Both the position numbers and the translations under genes were made by a program. From contig NADL03000755.1 of the NCBI GenBank assembly GCA_002205965.3, forward strand, positions 310,001 through 374,000: DNA of 64,000 bases. Reading direction: 5' to 3'. Origin of the DNA: Kappaphycus alvarezii (Eukaryota > Rhodophyta > Florideophyceae > Gigartinales > Solieriaceae). Under the pieces are notes generated by a model. It worked only from the letters and a program-made list of their open reading frames with translations. It made no database searches and had not been told where the DNA came from. Positions 20,801-33,659 of this stretch are shown here, one piece after another (within the stretch, counting starts at the first letter, position 1; every line of letters begins with the position of its first letter).

Positions 20801-22704
20801 GCTTCAGGGAGAGAAAAATGCTTCAGTTTGCCCTGAATGGTCTCCTTTTTTTGATTACCTCATCACCTCCATGGTCTTATCAACTGGTTCTATCTTGGAT
20901 TTTTCGTTGGCTGTAGGTATATTTTATTATCTCTATCATCTCTTCCATGCAATAACTTGCCTTGTTATATCTGTTATTTTCATGATTTTGCTTTACTTCG
21001 TAGATACTATGACTGTAAAATGATATTAGTTTTTGCGGGAAGACACAAATTTGAGCTGTTCAGGAAGAATGTTACTTCCTCTTCTGCACATAAATTTTCA
21101 GTTACATGAGACAGATGCACTCGAGCTTGATGGGGCAAAATTCCTTGCTGCTAAATCGGTTGTGTTAATGTAGGTCTTTTCGGGACGAGCTTGATAGTTG
21201 AGCATTAATATTAAGTCCAACAGCGGTGGTAGAGCTACAGGGATCGGGAATATTCTTCAATGTATATATGTTGAGTTCTTTTCAGTCAACGAGAGTGAGT
21301 TATTTTGGACATTAAGGCTATTTAAAGTAGAATTTGAAGCCTCTTGTGGTGCGCCTTTATGGTTTTAATCATCAGATAGAATATTTATAGATGTAAGGTT
21401 TATCTCTTAAACCTTGGTACTTTTAGAGTTATAAGTAAAACGATTACTTCAAAGGGTTTTAAATTATGACCAAAAAAGGAGGATTCCTTTCCGAGATAAA
21501 ATTATTTCAAATTTTTGTACCTCTGAATGTTCATATTGTTGCTGACTTTCAAGTCGTTTAGATTGAAATCCTTTTAAAGATTAAATGAATAAAATATATT
21601 GCTGATACTATCATTTCCTTATCTGTACGTTTTGGAGAACTTCAATTGAAATATATTCATTACATATTTTAACAAAAATTAGGCCTTCGCTTATATGAAT
21701 TGGTATTTGATAGAAAATTATGAAAAATACTATATGAATACCCATTCCATGCAAATTCTATCAAAAAATGCATGATACGTGCTAGAGCAAAACGGAATAC
21801 GTTTCTGGAAAAAATTGATGCCGAAATCATCTCAAAAGCTAGAAACATTGCATTACTGTGCATTTAAAAGAACCATTTGACAAAAAAGATTATTGTGATT
21901 TTTGGGGTCTACCGTTACCTTTAGAGATACTCTCTGTGCTCTATACAGCTATGAATAAGTTCTTAACCTGAGATAAGTGTATTATGAAAGAAATTCATAG
22001 CTTCTGTCAATCAATGCTGTGCGATGAACTGGTATTGAGGTTTTGCTGTATAAAAATAAGCGAATAAACAATGCCATTTTTATTGACTTCCACATAGAAA
22101 AATAATATAAATTTTCCGCAAGTTCAATACTATAACCATACTAGTCGGGTTTAAAATTTCTTGAAAAATTCAAAAATATATACAGTACGCAGTGGAAACA
22201 CTATATTAACTAAAGTCAGTCTCAGAAAAAGCGCACTAAAAAATGTTTTTATTTGAAGGAATGTCATGCATGATTGAGAGAAGGAGATGGAGCTACGGAG
22301 TGAGAGAAAGAAGGAGCGAGAAAAGTAGAGTTAAAGAAAGAGTGAGTGAGAGAACGAGTGAGGGACCAAGAAGGAGAGTTGAGAGGAGAGAAGGTAGTAA
22401 GGGACTTTACTCAGACAGAACATGGAGGGAGACCGGGGCTTACAGAGAACTAAAGGCGAGTCGAGTGGTGCTTCCGGACGATCGAAGGAAGTTTCAAGAA
22501 GCTATGTAGACGACGGTGGGAGAGTAACCCTAAATTTGCTTAAGATGATCTAAAGATGACCAGCTCAAGCTTACAACGCTGTACAATGCAGAAGCGTAAC
22601 GGTCAATTTCTTGGTTTTACAGTAACCTACAGTAATGGAAGTCAGAAAGCCTCTTTGCTAGCTGTAAGCTGTGAGCAGCGGCGACAGAAAGTAATAACAA
22701 TATC
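20801..22704. other. AT-rich region without gene
   Basis: From about 21000 the composition turns AT-rich. A purine-rich, Arg/Glu/Ser-coding low-complexity tract lies at 22262-22500 (frame 22243-22509); it looks like simple-sequence DNA, not a domain. Nothing else is recognisable. Confidence 0.4.
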
Positions 22705-24035
22705 AATTCATAACGCTTAAAGGCTCTAATCGAGCTAATTACAACGGTATGTATTACTTTCAGAGCGCACAGTTTTACGCAAAACTATGCTTGCTTAAGT
22801 GCGAGGATGTGAATTCGTGGCAGGGGAATGCATTGATGTGATCTAAATACTAAATTTTTATTAAAATTAAAAAGGGTTTATTGTTTCAGATCTAGATCAG
22901 GTGCAGTCCTCGGTAGCGCGATTGACCACAAGTCACGAGTTACATCATTACCGAATTCTCGTCCGCGTGCAATTTGCCGAGTGTAGACTTTACTGAGGTG
23001 TGTCAAAAATTTGTGGCTGCCCCAACGAAATGCCTACGAGGGCTATGAAGTCAGAGGGAAGAGCCGAAGTGCTTTCCTAAAGATAGAATAATAATGGAGA
23101 TGGAAGTGGTCATATTCAGATGAGATGAGCACGTTGCCGTCCCGAGAACAGTGAGTAGATGCAGAAGGACTAACGAAGTATACATATATATGGGATGAGC
23201 AGTTGAAAAAGCCTATCGATCTGTGCAACAGAGATTTTCGTCAAGGAGAGGTGCAGCAGAAGCTCGAGGATGGAATGGTCAGAGCCCGGTAGATGAGGAC
23301 GGTTTTGAGAGGAAAGGATGAGTATGGGAACAAGCGAGGGAACCAGCGTAGAAAGAGGCGTTGGTGGTGACCGTTGATGGATGGAGAGGTCAAGATACAG
23401 GGGTTCTGGCCGATTCGTAGCACGAAGGGGGCCGATTCGCCAGACGGAATTGGCACGGAACATTAGAGGAGGTGGGTTTAGTGAGGAGTTCCGCAAGGTC
23501 CTAAGATGAGTGGGCCAGACCGGAGGAGGTCACGGGCTGGTAAGACTTTGATGAAGGGCAGAAGTGGGGTGTAGAAAATGTACATCTTGCAAGCCATCCT
23601 CAGCAATACGGTGAACATTGCCTCTGAAGGCAGTTGTATGACGACGGAGACGGGCTACAAACTGTACGCATGCTTTCGCAGGAGCGTACGGAAATCCACA
23701 ACTTGGTAGGGGGGGCTGAGGAGGGCTATATGAGCTGAGTGAAATGGAGATAGTAAAAAGACTACTGTTTCCTTAAGTCTCCGGGTCCCTATTTCCTCCC
23801 ACTTATACGAAATAAGCATACTTAATTACCAATACTTAGGACATCTCAAGCGCAGAAAAGCGCGTTGCCTGGGACTAGTTGGGCCTCATTTTATCACAAA
23901 GGACACATAAACGCTACATTTCTACATAACAGGAATAAGAGACGTACTGTTGGTAGAATGCAGCAAGTTTCGATTCACTGAATCGGCCACATATTGTCCT
24001 GCTAAGCGGGAGGAGATGATTGAGAACAAAGGGGA
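22705..24035 (+). repeat. Left arm of a large inverted repeat
   Basis: The arm is the reverse complement of 30575-31855, collinear through at least six anchor blocks. The anchors (left/right) are about 22806-22846 / 31715-31755, 22921-22940 / 31621-31645 and 23095-23230 / 31341-31462. The rest are 23410-23510 / 31040-31140, 23840-23900 / 30700-30760 and 23950-24000 / 30590-30650. The left arm's reading frames are more damaged than the right arm's. The outer limit is uncertain by tens of bases. Confidence 0.85.
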
Positions 24036-24990
24036 GGACCTTTAGTACGTCATAATAAAGAGAGCAGGAATAAGGTGGCTAATGGCGTTGCAGCTTGCGG
24101 CATTTCATAGCAATCGCCGCACGTTCCTGAATGAGAGAGGATAGAGTTTGCAAGAGGTTATGGCAGTCGACACTTATTTTCGTTTCGTTTGGAAGGCGAT
24201 GCACTCGGAGATGCAATGAAGACCGACTTCGGTCCCTGGACTAGCGGAACCGTAAAAATCGAAGCCATGGGATGGAATTGAATATCCAATTCGTCACATG
24301 GAACCTAATGTCGTTTTTTCTTAACGCGCTGAGCATCTGTGAAATGTGTAATAGGGTCTGAATTACGGAAATGAAAGTATTATTCAGAATGAGGGCTGAT
24401 CACAGCAACATCAAGCACTTATGGTCAAGGAGTAAATTATGGATCGTCTATGTAGAAATCAAGACAGAGATGACTGTCAGGGTTTTTGAAGGAGTCCTGG
24501 GGGATTCCTGTTCGCGAACAGATCGGAACGCAATGGAGGGGGTGGTAAGAGAAGATTAAAGAGGGTCTCGTAGCATTCTGTGGCATCGAGTAGAGCCATA
24601 ACGCAAGGACACAATCAGGCATGATGCCTAGATATGTTGGGGAGCAGTACGGAGCGGAAAAGGGCAGCAACAAAATTGTGGGTGTTAAGCGCACACGAGC
24701 AGATCTAGATATTAATGTGGTTGAAACTTTGGTTGAGGCTGGCCGGGCTAAGCCGACCGCTCCAAACCAAGGTTCATATTGAACTAGAGATAGCTACATA
24801 AGAAAGGAAAATGTAGTCACAGTAGTGAATGCAAAGGTTTTCCCGTAAAACAGCCCTGAAGTTATCATAAGCAGCGCTTTTCGAATTGTAGTGGGCACGA
24901 ATGATATACTCTGAAAAGATGTAAGAAGTACATTGGTCCAGGTTGCATAGGATATCAAGACAAGTTTTGATTGGTAAAGAAGTGATATAA
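24036..24990. other. Loop of the inverted repeat, left part, no supported gene
   Basis: An open frame at 24371-24559 (62 codons) has no recognisable domain. An imperfect hairpin around 24728-24775 (TTGGTTGAGG...CTCCAAACCAA) is the only structure noticed. Confidence 0.3.
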
Positions 24991-25197
24991 TATCCCAGTG
25001 TGTCACTCGCCCGTAACTATTCCAAGTGTACCAATGGGGGGAAACGCTGTGTTCAGAACTGTCAGGAAAAGTGTAACGACAGAAACGTGCCTAGTGGCCC
25101 TGGTTGTAAGGTTACCGCTGGTTCGAATCTACAGTACAGTATATGCAATAAAAGCGTGTAAAGCTGTAAGGCCTGTGAAGTGAAATACAACAAAAAT
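24991..25197 (+). pseudogene. Cysteine-rich reading frame, interrupted
   Basis: In the frame that reads NYSKCTNGGKRCVQNC from about 25016, cysteines fall as C-x6-C-x3-C-x3-C-x10-C-x12-C. A TAA at about 25157-25159 follows, then SCKAC and a second stop at about 25197. Clustered Cys with Gly, Asn and Lys resembles a small secreted or extracellular Cys-rich domain. There is no start codon in frame and upstream stops lie close, so it is best seen as an exon or pseudogene fragment. The family was not recognised. Confidence 0.35.
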
Positions 25198-25419
25198 GGG
25201 GACGTATAGAAAGTAAGGTATTCCAGACCTCCGGCCTACAGCGGATGTCCATGTGACTCATCGGTTAGAGCAGCAATAGGTCAAATTACGGAGGGCGAGG
25301 AAATGGATAAGAGGTATTTCATGTGGTGACGAGATGTGTTCAAGCACGGATTGGATGGAAGAAGCGAATCTTAGCGAGAGTCCATGATAAACCTTAAAAT
25401 GTTAACTGGAAGTCTTCAG

Positions 25420-26060
25420 GTCTTTTGGGAACAGTCACAAGACACATAAACAGGAACATAAGTTTCCCTGAGGTGTCAACAGGATATCTCAGGAAATATT
25501 GGTAGAAATTTGGGGGTTTCTAGGAGACAATATAATGTCTCCTGGACATTCTCGAATCTCCTCCGTATGTCTACTGGACATTCTCATGTCTTTTGAGAGA
25601 AAAAAATGTGGCACTTCTATTCGCAACTAGCTCACATGAAACCTTAGAAAGATTATGCGTTTCTTAAGGTGGCTTAGGAATGTATGAGAACATCTTCGGA
25701 AAACGTGTGGGGTCCCTAGGAGAAATTCAAATGTTCACTGAGCAACCTAAGGTCTCCTGGGAACCAAAATGTGCAGCACATATTTACACGAGGAGTTAAC
25801 AAGACACTTTAGGATGAACATGAGTTTTCCCAAGGTGTACTGGGAATATCGCAGAAAGTCCTGGGAGGGCGTTGTGGGTTCCCAGGAGACCTTAAAATAT
25901 CCTTTTTCCATGGTCGTTGAACTGTCAGCTGTCACTAACATGTCTCCTAGGAGCCAAAAAGGCAGACCACATATGAGTTACTGATGGGACAATCTAGAAA
26001 AAATATGACGTTTCGTAAGGCGTCCTGATTATGTCCCATGATATTCTGGGAGACAGAGAG
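25420..26060. repeat. Degenerate tandem repeat, unit roughly 160-200 bp
   Basis: Similar stretches of the type GACA...ATGA(G/C)TTT(C/T)CC.AAGGTGT...GGAAT begin near 25440, 25640, 25800 and 25985. They are interleaved with CTCCTAGGAG-like and CTCCTGGGAA-like boxes. A related stretch with GGTGTCTCAGGAATA lies near 29510. Units are diverged and uneven. Confidence 0.5.
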
Positions 26061-28638
26061 GGGACGAAGATGGCCTGTTAAATGACCACTGACAGGAAGA
26101 TTGAAATGCCCTGGCCTACGATTTCCATCAATAGCAGAAGACTACAACGTCATTTTACGTGATGCTGTGTTCCTATTTTGTTCTTACTCCAATAGATTTC
26201 TCTCTATCTTCCTCTGTCTTGTACTGTACCTCTTAGCATTCCCTGATGCAGTCCAGATATAAGCAATGGTAAAGACTATTGAAGATTAATATAATTGAAA
26301 CGGAATCGGAACGCTTCTAACCAGTCTTCCGTGCTATCGAGAGATCAAATTGCATCATAAATACGCCTAAAAAATTGCCAAAAGTACAGATAAGCGCGTG
26401 AATTAACAACTCATGCTGGCTTGCGCTTGATGAATAGTTACTTAATACGTGCGAATGAGACCACATGTGTATAGCGAAAGGCTGCTTACCCGAAAACATC
26501 ATTGTCATATTTACCACCTCCTGAGGATCAAAGTAGGCTTTTAATCTTCATTCTCCTATACAGTGAATAAAGAGACCCTTACATTTAAAAGCACCAGAAG
26601 CTAATGATCTTGTGGAACAATAGTGTTTCATTCGAAATCGTTTCCGACGAGTGCTCTGGAGCTCCGTTTTTTTCTATTTTCCTCGCATAAAGGCCTGGAT
26701 TTTATGTCGTGGTCAACCGTTGCATAGCCTCCAGCGAATTTTTCACAGTCTAATGGCTATGCACAGTCTAATGGCTATGCCAGCCAAATTTCGAACGGTT
26801 TTTGTGTATTTAATTCTCCTCCCAGTACAATTCTCAGCAAATGTATTGCGAGCCACATGAAAAGTAGCTAGAAACCTGATTAGGAGATCAACTTCTACCT
26901 GATGGAACTATCACAACTTATCCCCAATAATGCAGACCACAAAGTTTTCCTCGGTTTGCTTTTAATTGCTGTCTCGAGCGTAGGATTTCAGTCTGCTGAG
27001 GTCTTTAGACTGCAACTTCTCCACACACCATTTAAATTACAACTAATGCTCTGGATAAGACTCAGCCAAATGGATAATCGCAGCATAGCTGACCTCCGTC
27101 CACAATCCTATACCACCGCTCTTGTCTTTTGAACATCCCTCCGTACCCGTGCGTGGCAATTAATTTTCACTCATAAAATAAAGTAGTCAAAAAAACGCCT
27201 TGCCCCACTTCCGTAGCCATTGCCCTGCTACCACTTGCAGAGAACCCACTTACAATGCTTGGAGAAAACTCCGATCGATTGAATAGATTTTTAATATTTT
27301 TAAACCAAATGGGACAATCAATCTGACTTTTGTGTACGGATTGAATGACATGGGATTGGTAGCAACCACCTCCACACCCACCATGAAATATTGGAATGAA
27401 TACTATTGACAGAAAAAGTTGACTGGTGAGAAAAATCCTGTTGGTGAACGCAATCCCTGTTGGGAGCTCTCCTCGGGAACCTCACCATTGGTGTTCTGAT
27501 ATTACTAAACCATATTGTATGGACTCAACTTAAGTCGCAAGTCAGAGGATATTTCATGAGAAGTGGAATTTCATCTTTACTTAATAATAGATAAATCGCA
27601 GTGAGAATAAATTTTGAATTGGTTGAATAAATTTTTTTTGTGCGTTAATCAAGTTTTAAGATTATTGTGGGACATTCAAGAAGACCTGGTAAAGACCCAT
27701 TTACTGCTTAAAGGACTTTATTTATTATTTATTTACTATGAAAATTGAAGATACAGCTAATTTGTTAATAGAATAGCTATTCAGTTAAAGAACACGATGT
27801 TGAAGTCGGGCGGGCATTTCTGACGTGAAGCAAGAGGTTTATTTGGAAGATCTTAAAAAGGGGAGTGAGCAGCGTAGGCTGAGGGGTGTCTCCCAGGACT
27901 TGTACGACCATGACTTTGCATGAGACCCTGCTTTCACCACTCATTATCTCTCTTTGTATCACTGCCAATGTAGAAATAACTGAGGTGCTGGTGCACGGGA
28001 GAACGAGTCTCCCCATATTTACTTCTTTTAAAAGAATAGTTCCACACTCTTAAAATTCTAACCACCCCATTACGTGACTCATGGATCAAATCATAGGGAA
28101 GGACCCCCGTTTTGCAAAAATACCTATTAAAAAGGTATTTTCTGTTTCTTGAGCTATGGATATATTGCTTTTTTGAGATAGATCGGCCCATGCTTAAATC
28201 AAAATAGCTATTAAAAACGTATCCAAGTCGCCTCTCATGTTTGACCTATGTGCTGATCCACGGATCAGCAACACGTGCCGACCGTGACTTGACGTGACCT
28301 ATTAATTCTAGACAATGTCATGAAGCAATGATCAACCACCATACAATATCATCTAAAACGTTTTTTCTGCGTCAGATGTTATCTGATAGATTATTAGACC
28401 GGTCCTATCCTTCATAAACATGCTCCAGTTGATGAAAACAGTCAGGTTGATCAAAGTAACAAGCACCCAAACCATGTCACTTGTATCAATCTGGTGGGCC
28501 ATCTAATTCGCCAGGATGCAAAAACAAGTTCACCCCATCTGGGAAAATTTGATAAACTGTGACATTGCAGGATGTTTGCGATACATAAATTGATATTTTA
28601 TTTGATATCTATGAATCCAGTTAAATATCATTTGATAA
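26061..28638. other. Loop of the inverted repeat, central part, no supported gene
   Basis: Only short frames occur, for example 26902-27132 (plus) and 27777-28191 (minus, two overlapping). A tandem 18-bp duplication (CACAGTCTAATGGCTATG, twice) lies at 26741-26780. No domain was recognised. Confidence 0.35.
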
Positions 28639-29262
28639 CTAGCATCTAATACATTTGAGCCTCATCTACGCACTGTTTTACCAATTTCCAAATTACTTAA
28701 AGAATGTAAAATGTTACACAGGGATTATCGCATTGATAATCAAGTGGGTGAGCCCCAAAATTCAATTGACACAAATATGAATGACGGAGATGTATTACAT
28801 AACACAATCGAGGAGGAAAACAGGGTATCTTCGAGGCTAAATTATGAAATCGGAGATTTGGTGGAGGTCCGTGCACTACGTGATGGAAGGGTGCAGTTAT
28901 TGATATCATAAGTAATAGATTTACGCCCTAGAGATGGAGATGGTTACTCATTATCTGTATCTTTGAGGTGGTATGAGCCTACTGACAGAGCGACGGGAGA
29001 AAATAGTCCGTTCAATGTGTCGTACAAACCATCTTTCGCAGGAAGTGGAACCAGGGCATAGCCGTGTAAACAGAATTATTTGGATGTGAGAAAAATATTT
29101 GTGCCTCTTGATCACCCTCTCACTCGAATGAACCGAAATCAAAACATAGATAGACAATTCGAGGAGCCCACTCAGTTTGAATTGATGTTCCTGGTACAAC
29201 ATAAGTTTTACAGCTCGGATTGGCCTTTGAAAAAAAATTCTATATCTCGTACGCTATCCTAG
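28639..29262 (+). pseudogene. Interrupted gene, possibly BAH-domain-like
   Basis: One frame runs from 28639 to 29262 and is broken only by TAA at 28909-28911 and TAG at 29059-29061. The first Met is at 28711. The middle reads YEIGDLVEVRAL...GRVQ, then after the stop VIDLRPRDGDGYSLSVSLRW followed by YEPTD. This resembles the start of BAH or Tudor-like chromatin-reader domains (G-D-x-V-x-V ... x-R-W-y-x-P). The C-terminal part (about 29062-29259) is Arg/Asn/Phe-rich and unrecognised. It lies inside the inverted-repeat loop. Two clean single-codon stops in 207 codons suggest a recently dead gene or element protein. The domain call is tentative. Confidence 0.45.
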
Positions 29263-30574
29263 GAACCGCTCCCGAATTCCAGGGTTACTCTTTGCACTTC
29301 TAGAATGCTCTGGAAACTAACCTCTAACTCCTAGGGATACCTTTATATATTGCTGGGCTGCACAGTAAAGATCTTAGGCATTCACGGGATATCCCTACAG
29401 AGCCTTCAAATATCCTGCGAACAACCCAAAAATTCCTACATTACGCCTACAAATTCTTATTGTGTCCTGCGGACTTCTTCCATATTTCCAGGACAGGTTT
29501 AACATTGTTGGGGTGTCTCAGGAATACCATAGCCTTTCATAGGATAGATCTGGACATTTCAGGGGTGAGTTGGCAAAGGATGAAAGGAACCTTGCTGTCA
29601 GTAAAGGTATATATCTTAAAACGTAATGAATATATGTATGTAAAGAGCGCTGTAGAGCAGGATAAAGAGAACCAACAAGTCACTATCCCTTGGGTGGTTT
29701 AATAAAATATTATATGCCTCTCCGCAGAGATTTATGTAAGGTTGGAACTGCCGACTTGTATGTCGCAAAGGGAGATCACCTATGTATGCAATCAGGTCTA
29801 TAGAACGATCTGACTTTAGTTCTGTGGAAAGTGGCAACATCGAGGGAAACGTTGACGACCCATAGAAGCCCGATCTTGGTGAAACGACGATCATTAGGTG
29901 TCAGTAATGGGTTGAAATTTTATTTATGTACTCAACAATGGGGGCAGGCGATTGGAGACGATGGTGAGGGTCCACCTTCACACGCTGTTGGAACTATACA
30001 CTTAGCTAGCGTAGACAAACTGAACATTGAACCTTAGAGGAGAGAGAATTGGAGGAATGGTGATACCATTGTAATCATGATACACAGTTGTTGTTATGAT
30101 AAATCCCGGCGTCGAAGCAGGTTGAGCGTAAACAGAAGGTGGGTGGTGCGAGTGAGGCCTTGTGGAGAAGAAGGGTGGCGGGAGTGGGAGAAGATTCTGA
30201 AAGATGCAGAAGGCGTGGGAGGTGTGTGAATCAGTGGATATGAAAAGCGCACAGAGGTTATGATGTGATTCGCGGGTGTCAGTGGTACGCGCCGGTTGTT
30301 ATTGCATGTGCATTCCTGTAATGAATGAAAACACGTACATGGTAATCTGTTTTTATACTCCTTCTCCTTCCAGCCGTACTTTTTTCCTTATCTCCCAAAA
30401 AGGGAAGACCAAGCATTCAAACTATTGACATTTATGTACCAATGAAGGATTGGAAGTTAATGCCTTGGTCCTGAATATTTACAGTGTTATTGGTGATGGT
30501 TTCCAGACCGAAGCCTGGCTTATTTCTTCTCCCATTTCCTCTAAGCATGGAAACTCTTCTGGAAAGTAACATTA
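29263..30574. other. Loop of the inverted repeat, right part, no supported gene
   Basis: 29270-29580 has the same style of short AGGA/CCTA boxes as 25420-26060. A frame at 29831-30037 shows no domain. Nothing else is recognisable. Confidence 0.3.
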
Positions 30575-31855
30575 AAACCTTCTCAGCCATTGCTTCTGTT
30601 AGTTGGACAATATGCATCGACACTTACTGCATTCTACGAAAAGCACTTCTCAGATTCCTGTTATGTCGAAATGTAGCGTTTATGTGTCCTTCGTAATAAA
30701 ATGAGGCCCAACCAGTCACAGGCAACGCGCTTTTCTGCGCTTGAGTTTTCCTAAGTATTGGTATTTAAGGATGCTTATTTCGTATGAGTAAGAGGAAAGA
30801 GGGACCCCGAGACATAAGGAAACCATAGTCTGTTTCCTATCCCCAACTCACTCAGCTCATACAGCCTACCTCCGCTCCTGGAAAGCAGGCGTCTAGTTTG
30901 TGGCCCGTCTCCGTCGTCCCGCAACCGCCTTCCCAGGCAATGCTCACCGTATTGCTGTGGACGCCTTGAAAATGTCTATTTTCTACACCCCACTTCTGCA
31001 CTTCATCAGAGCCTTACTAGCACGCTACCTCCTCCGGTCTGGACCACTTATCTTAGGGCCTTTCGGAACTACTCACTAAAAACACCTACTCGAATGACCC
31101 GTACCAATTCCGTCCGGCGTATCGGCCAACCTTGTGCTACAGCTCTGCCAGTAACCCCGTATCGTGAGCTCTCCATCCCTGAACGGTCACCTCCGACTCA
31201 CCTTCCAACGCAGGTTCCCTCGCTAGTTCCCATACTCATCCTTTTCTTCTCAAGACCTTCCCCATCTCCCCCGCCCTGATCTTGCTATCCTTGAGCTTCT
31301 GCCGCAGCTCTTCTGGCCGAACATCTCTGATACACAGATCGATAGACTTATTCAACTGCTCATCCCATACATATATGCATACTTCGTTAGTTCTTCCGAA
31401 TCTCCTTACTGTTCTCGGGACGGCAATGTGCTGATCATATCTGAATATAACCACTTCCATCTAAACTAGTATTCTATCTTTAGGAAAGAACTTCGTCTCT
31501 TACCTCTCATCTCATAGCCCTCGTAGGCTTTTCGTCGGGATAGCCACAAATTTTTAACGAACCTCAGTAAAGTCTACGCTCGGCAAATTGCATCCGGATG
31601 AGCATTCCGTAATGATGAAACTCGTGACTTGGGGTCAATCGTGCTACCCAGGACTGCACCTGACCTAGATCTGAGATAAAAAACCTGTTAATTTACATTG
31701 AAATGTAGTATCTAGATCACAGCAATGCATTCCCCTGCCACGACTTCACATCCACACACTTAAGCAAGCATATTTCCACGTAAATTTATGCTCTCTGAAA
31801 GTAATGCATACCGATGGGAATGAGATCTATCAGAGCTTTTAAACGGCATGCATAA
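30575..31855 (-). repeat. Right arm of the large inverted repeat
   Basis: This is the partner of 22705-24035. On the minus strand it holds an open frame 31236-31460 (74 codons from ATG) starting MEVVIFRYDQHIAVP, whose equivalent in the left arm has a stop after seven codons. Further conserved coding-like phrases in both arms (for example KRRKARC and VGPHFITKDT near 30690-30750 and 23850-23910) suggest each arm derives from one element that encoded protein. The family was not recognised. Confidence 0.85.
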
Positions 31856-33659
31856 AATTTCCTCTGTTAAAAATATTTTTCTGTTCACTTTTCTTGAGAC
31901 CGGTTGTTGTTGATATAGAGTTTGAGTTCGAAATAGCTATATTTTTACTCTAATATTTTAAGAAAGTGGGCTGGAAGTACATGAGGCTATATCCATAGAA
32001 CGGTTATTTCTCTCTTCAATTTTAAAAAGTATGTCATGAATAACTTGAGAGGGGCCTTTACTACTTCCGTCAGTAGTCAAATCACCGCTATTACAATATT
32101 TTCAATAAATATTCGACACTACGCAGTGTTTCTATTTCATTGGTACCCAATGTAAATATTTTTTGTTCAATTATCCTTACAAGAAGCGTTTCGGGAGATA
32201 AAATGTTCGAATATAGAAGAACGTTTGCATAAATATCGAAAACTAGTAATTAGTGACTAAATTCCTTATAAATACTTCATTAATAACTGCATTTTTCATG
32301 AAATTACAATTAAAGTGTCTTGAATGTGAGCAAAAAGAACACATTACATTCATTAAATGGAAAAATTAAATATTCTTATGTTATAAGTAGAGAATGTTTA
32401 TAATAATGATAAAAATATTTGCTCTTTACTGTGCTAGTAGTACTGAAAAATAGTCGTAATAATATTTATATAGTTTAATTGCGAAAATGTTGACTCCTAG
32501 AGAAATTGTTTTCAAAAAGGTTTTTATTGAACAACCTCCACCATATTGAAAATTTATCACAAATACTTTGCTCTTTATTCTGATTTCCTGCGTATGTTTT
32601 ATTCTAAAATGGAAACAAAGGATCCGAAAAATTAGGAACCAATAAATTCTTTCATATTTTGGAAATAATTGTCTTTCCGATCCTTTAAGGCATGTTCAAT
32701 ATTTAATATACAAAAATTAAGCTTTACCTGGATCTTATGTCATTTGCAGGTGCCTCTCGGCAATCAGCGATACTTTACAACTTAAATTCAGATAATTACG
32801 ATTTTATTGGCGTCTGGCATATATTCAGCGGCAACAAAACGCTTATATTACAATCTTCTTTCTGTGATCTTCTTCATTTAACATTTCCATAGTATAATTT
32901 CAAAAAGGCGCAGCTTATCTTGTAATAATAGAATATTTATATCCCAATTTTCCAGAGAATCAATTCCAAAAGGGGGGAAATTGGGTTTTTTTAATGACTG
33001 AAAAGTAGGTTTGCCTATTTTGTAAAGCGCATCAAATAATTGGTACAAGTGGTCGGGATGGGGGAACCAAGAAACGGATTTAATCCGGTTCAAAGTCGCT
33101 AGAAGGCTGACTCGAGGCCAGCCAGCAGGCAGGCCGAGTTAGAAGTGGTAGTGGCCGCAGCTTGACATTGCGTGAACATCTGCTAATATAAAAATTAGCG
33201 GCAATGATTACTAAAACATTGATTGAGAAAAGTAGAGGTTTCCATCTTAAATTTGCAGAAAAGACTTCTTTTCATTCCAAAAGAATTATTTCAGCTTGAA
33301 GTTCCCTTTTTTTATTTTTATATGGACTTTTTCTTCAAATTTATGTATATGCACATGTTGAATCAATTAAAAGTTGGTCGAAAACCTATTATTTAGATTT
33401 TTACACATTCAGACTATACTGAAACTACATATATTCGCTTCAGGTCGAAAAAATGCAGTAATGAATATTTATTTATTTATTTCCATCTAAAACGATTAGA
33501 GCTTACTGCAGAGTGGTTCTTAGGCAGAGTAATAGTGAGAAGTGAGAAATGTTATGGGCATTTTATTATCTCCAAATCTTAAGAATAGTATTCTTAATAA
33601 AAGAATGAAAATTTACTGATTCACAGTATTTACCTACTGAATAGGACATTATACAGTAT
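31856..33659. other. AT-rich non-coding DNA
   Basis: Very AT-rich with A/T runs and frequent stops in all frames. The frame 32878-33093 (minus, 71 codons) has no recognisable domain. Nothing else is supported. Confidence 0.4.

Noticed and set aside
22243-22509. Arg/Glu/Ser-rich 88-codon frame
   Set aside because: It comes from a purine-rich simple sequence (GAGAG/AAGGAG), so the protein-like pattern is a by-product.
25085-25140. Possible tRNA, because of a GGTTCGAATC B-box-like string near 25122
   Set aside because: The bases either side do not form a T-stem, and no matching A-box, anticodon arm or acceptor stem is present.
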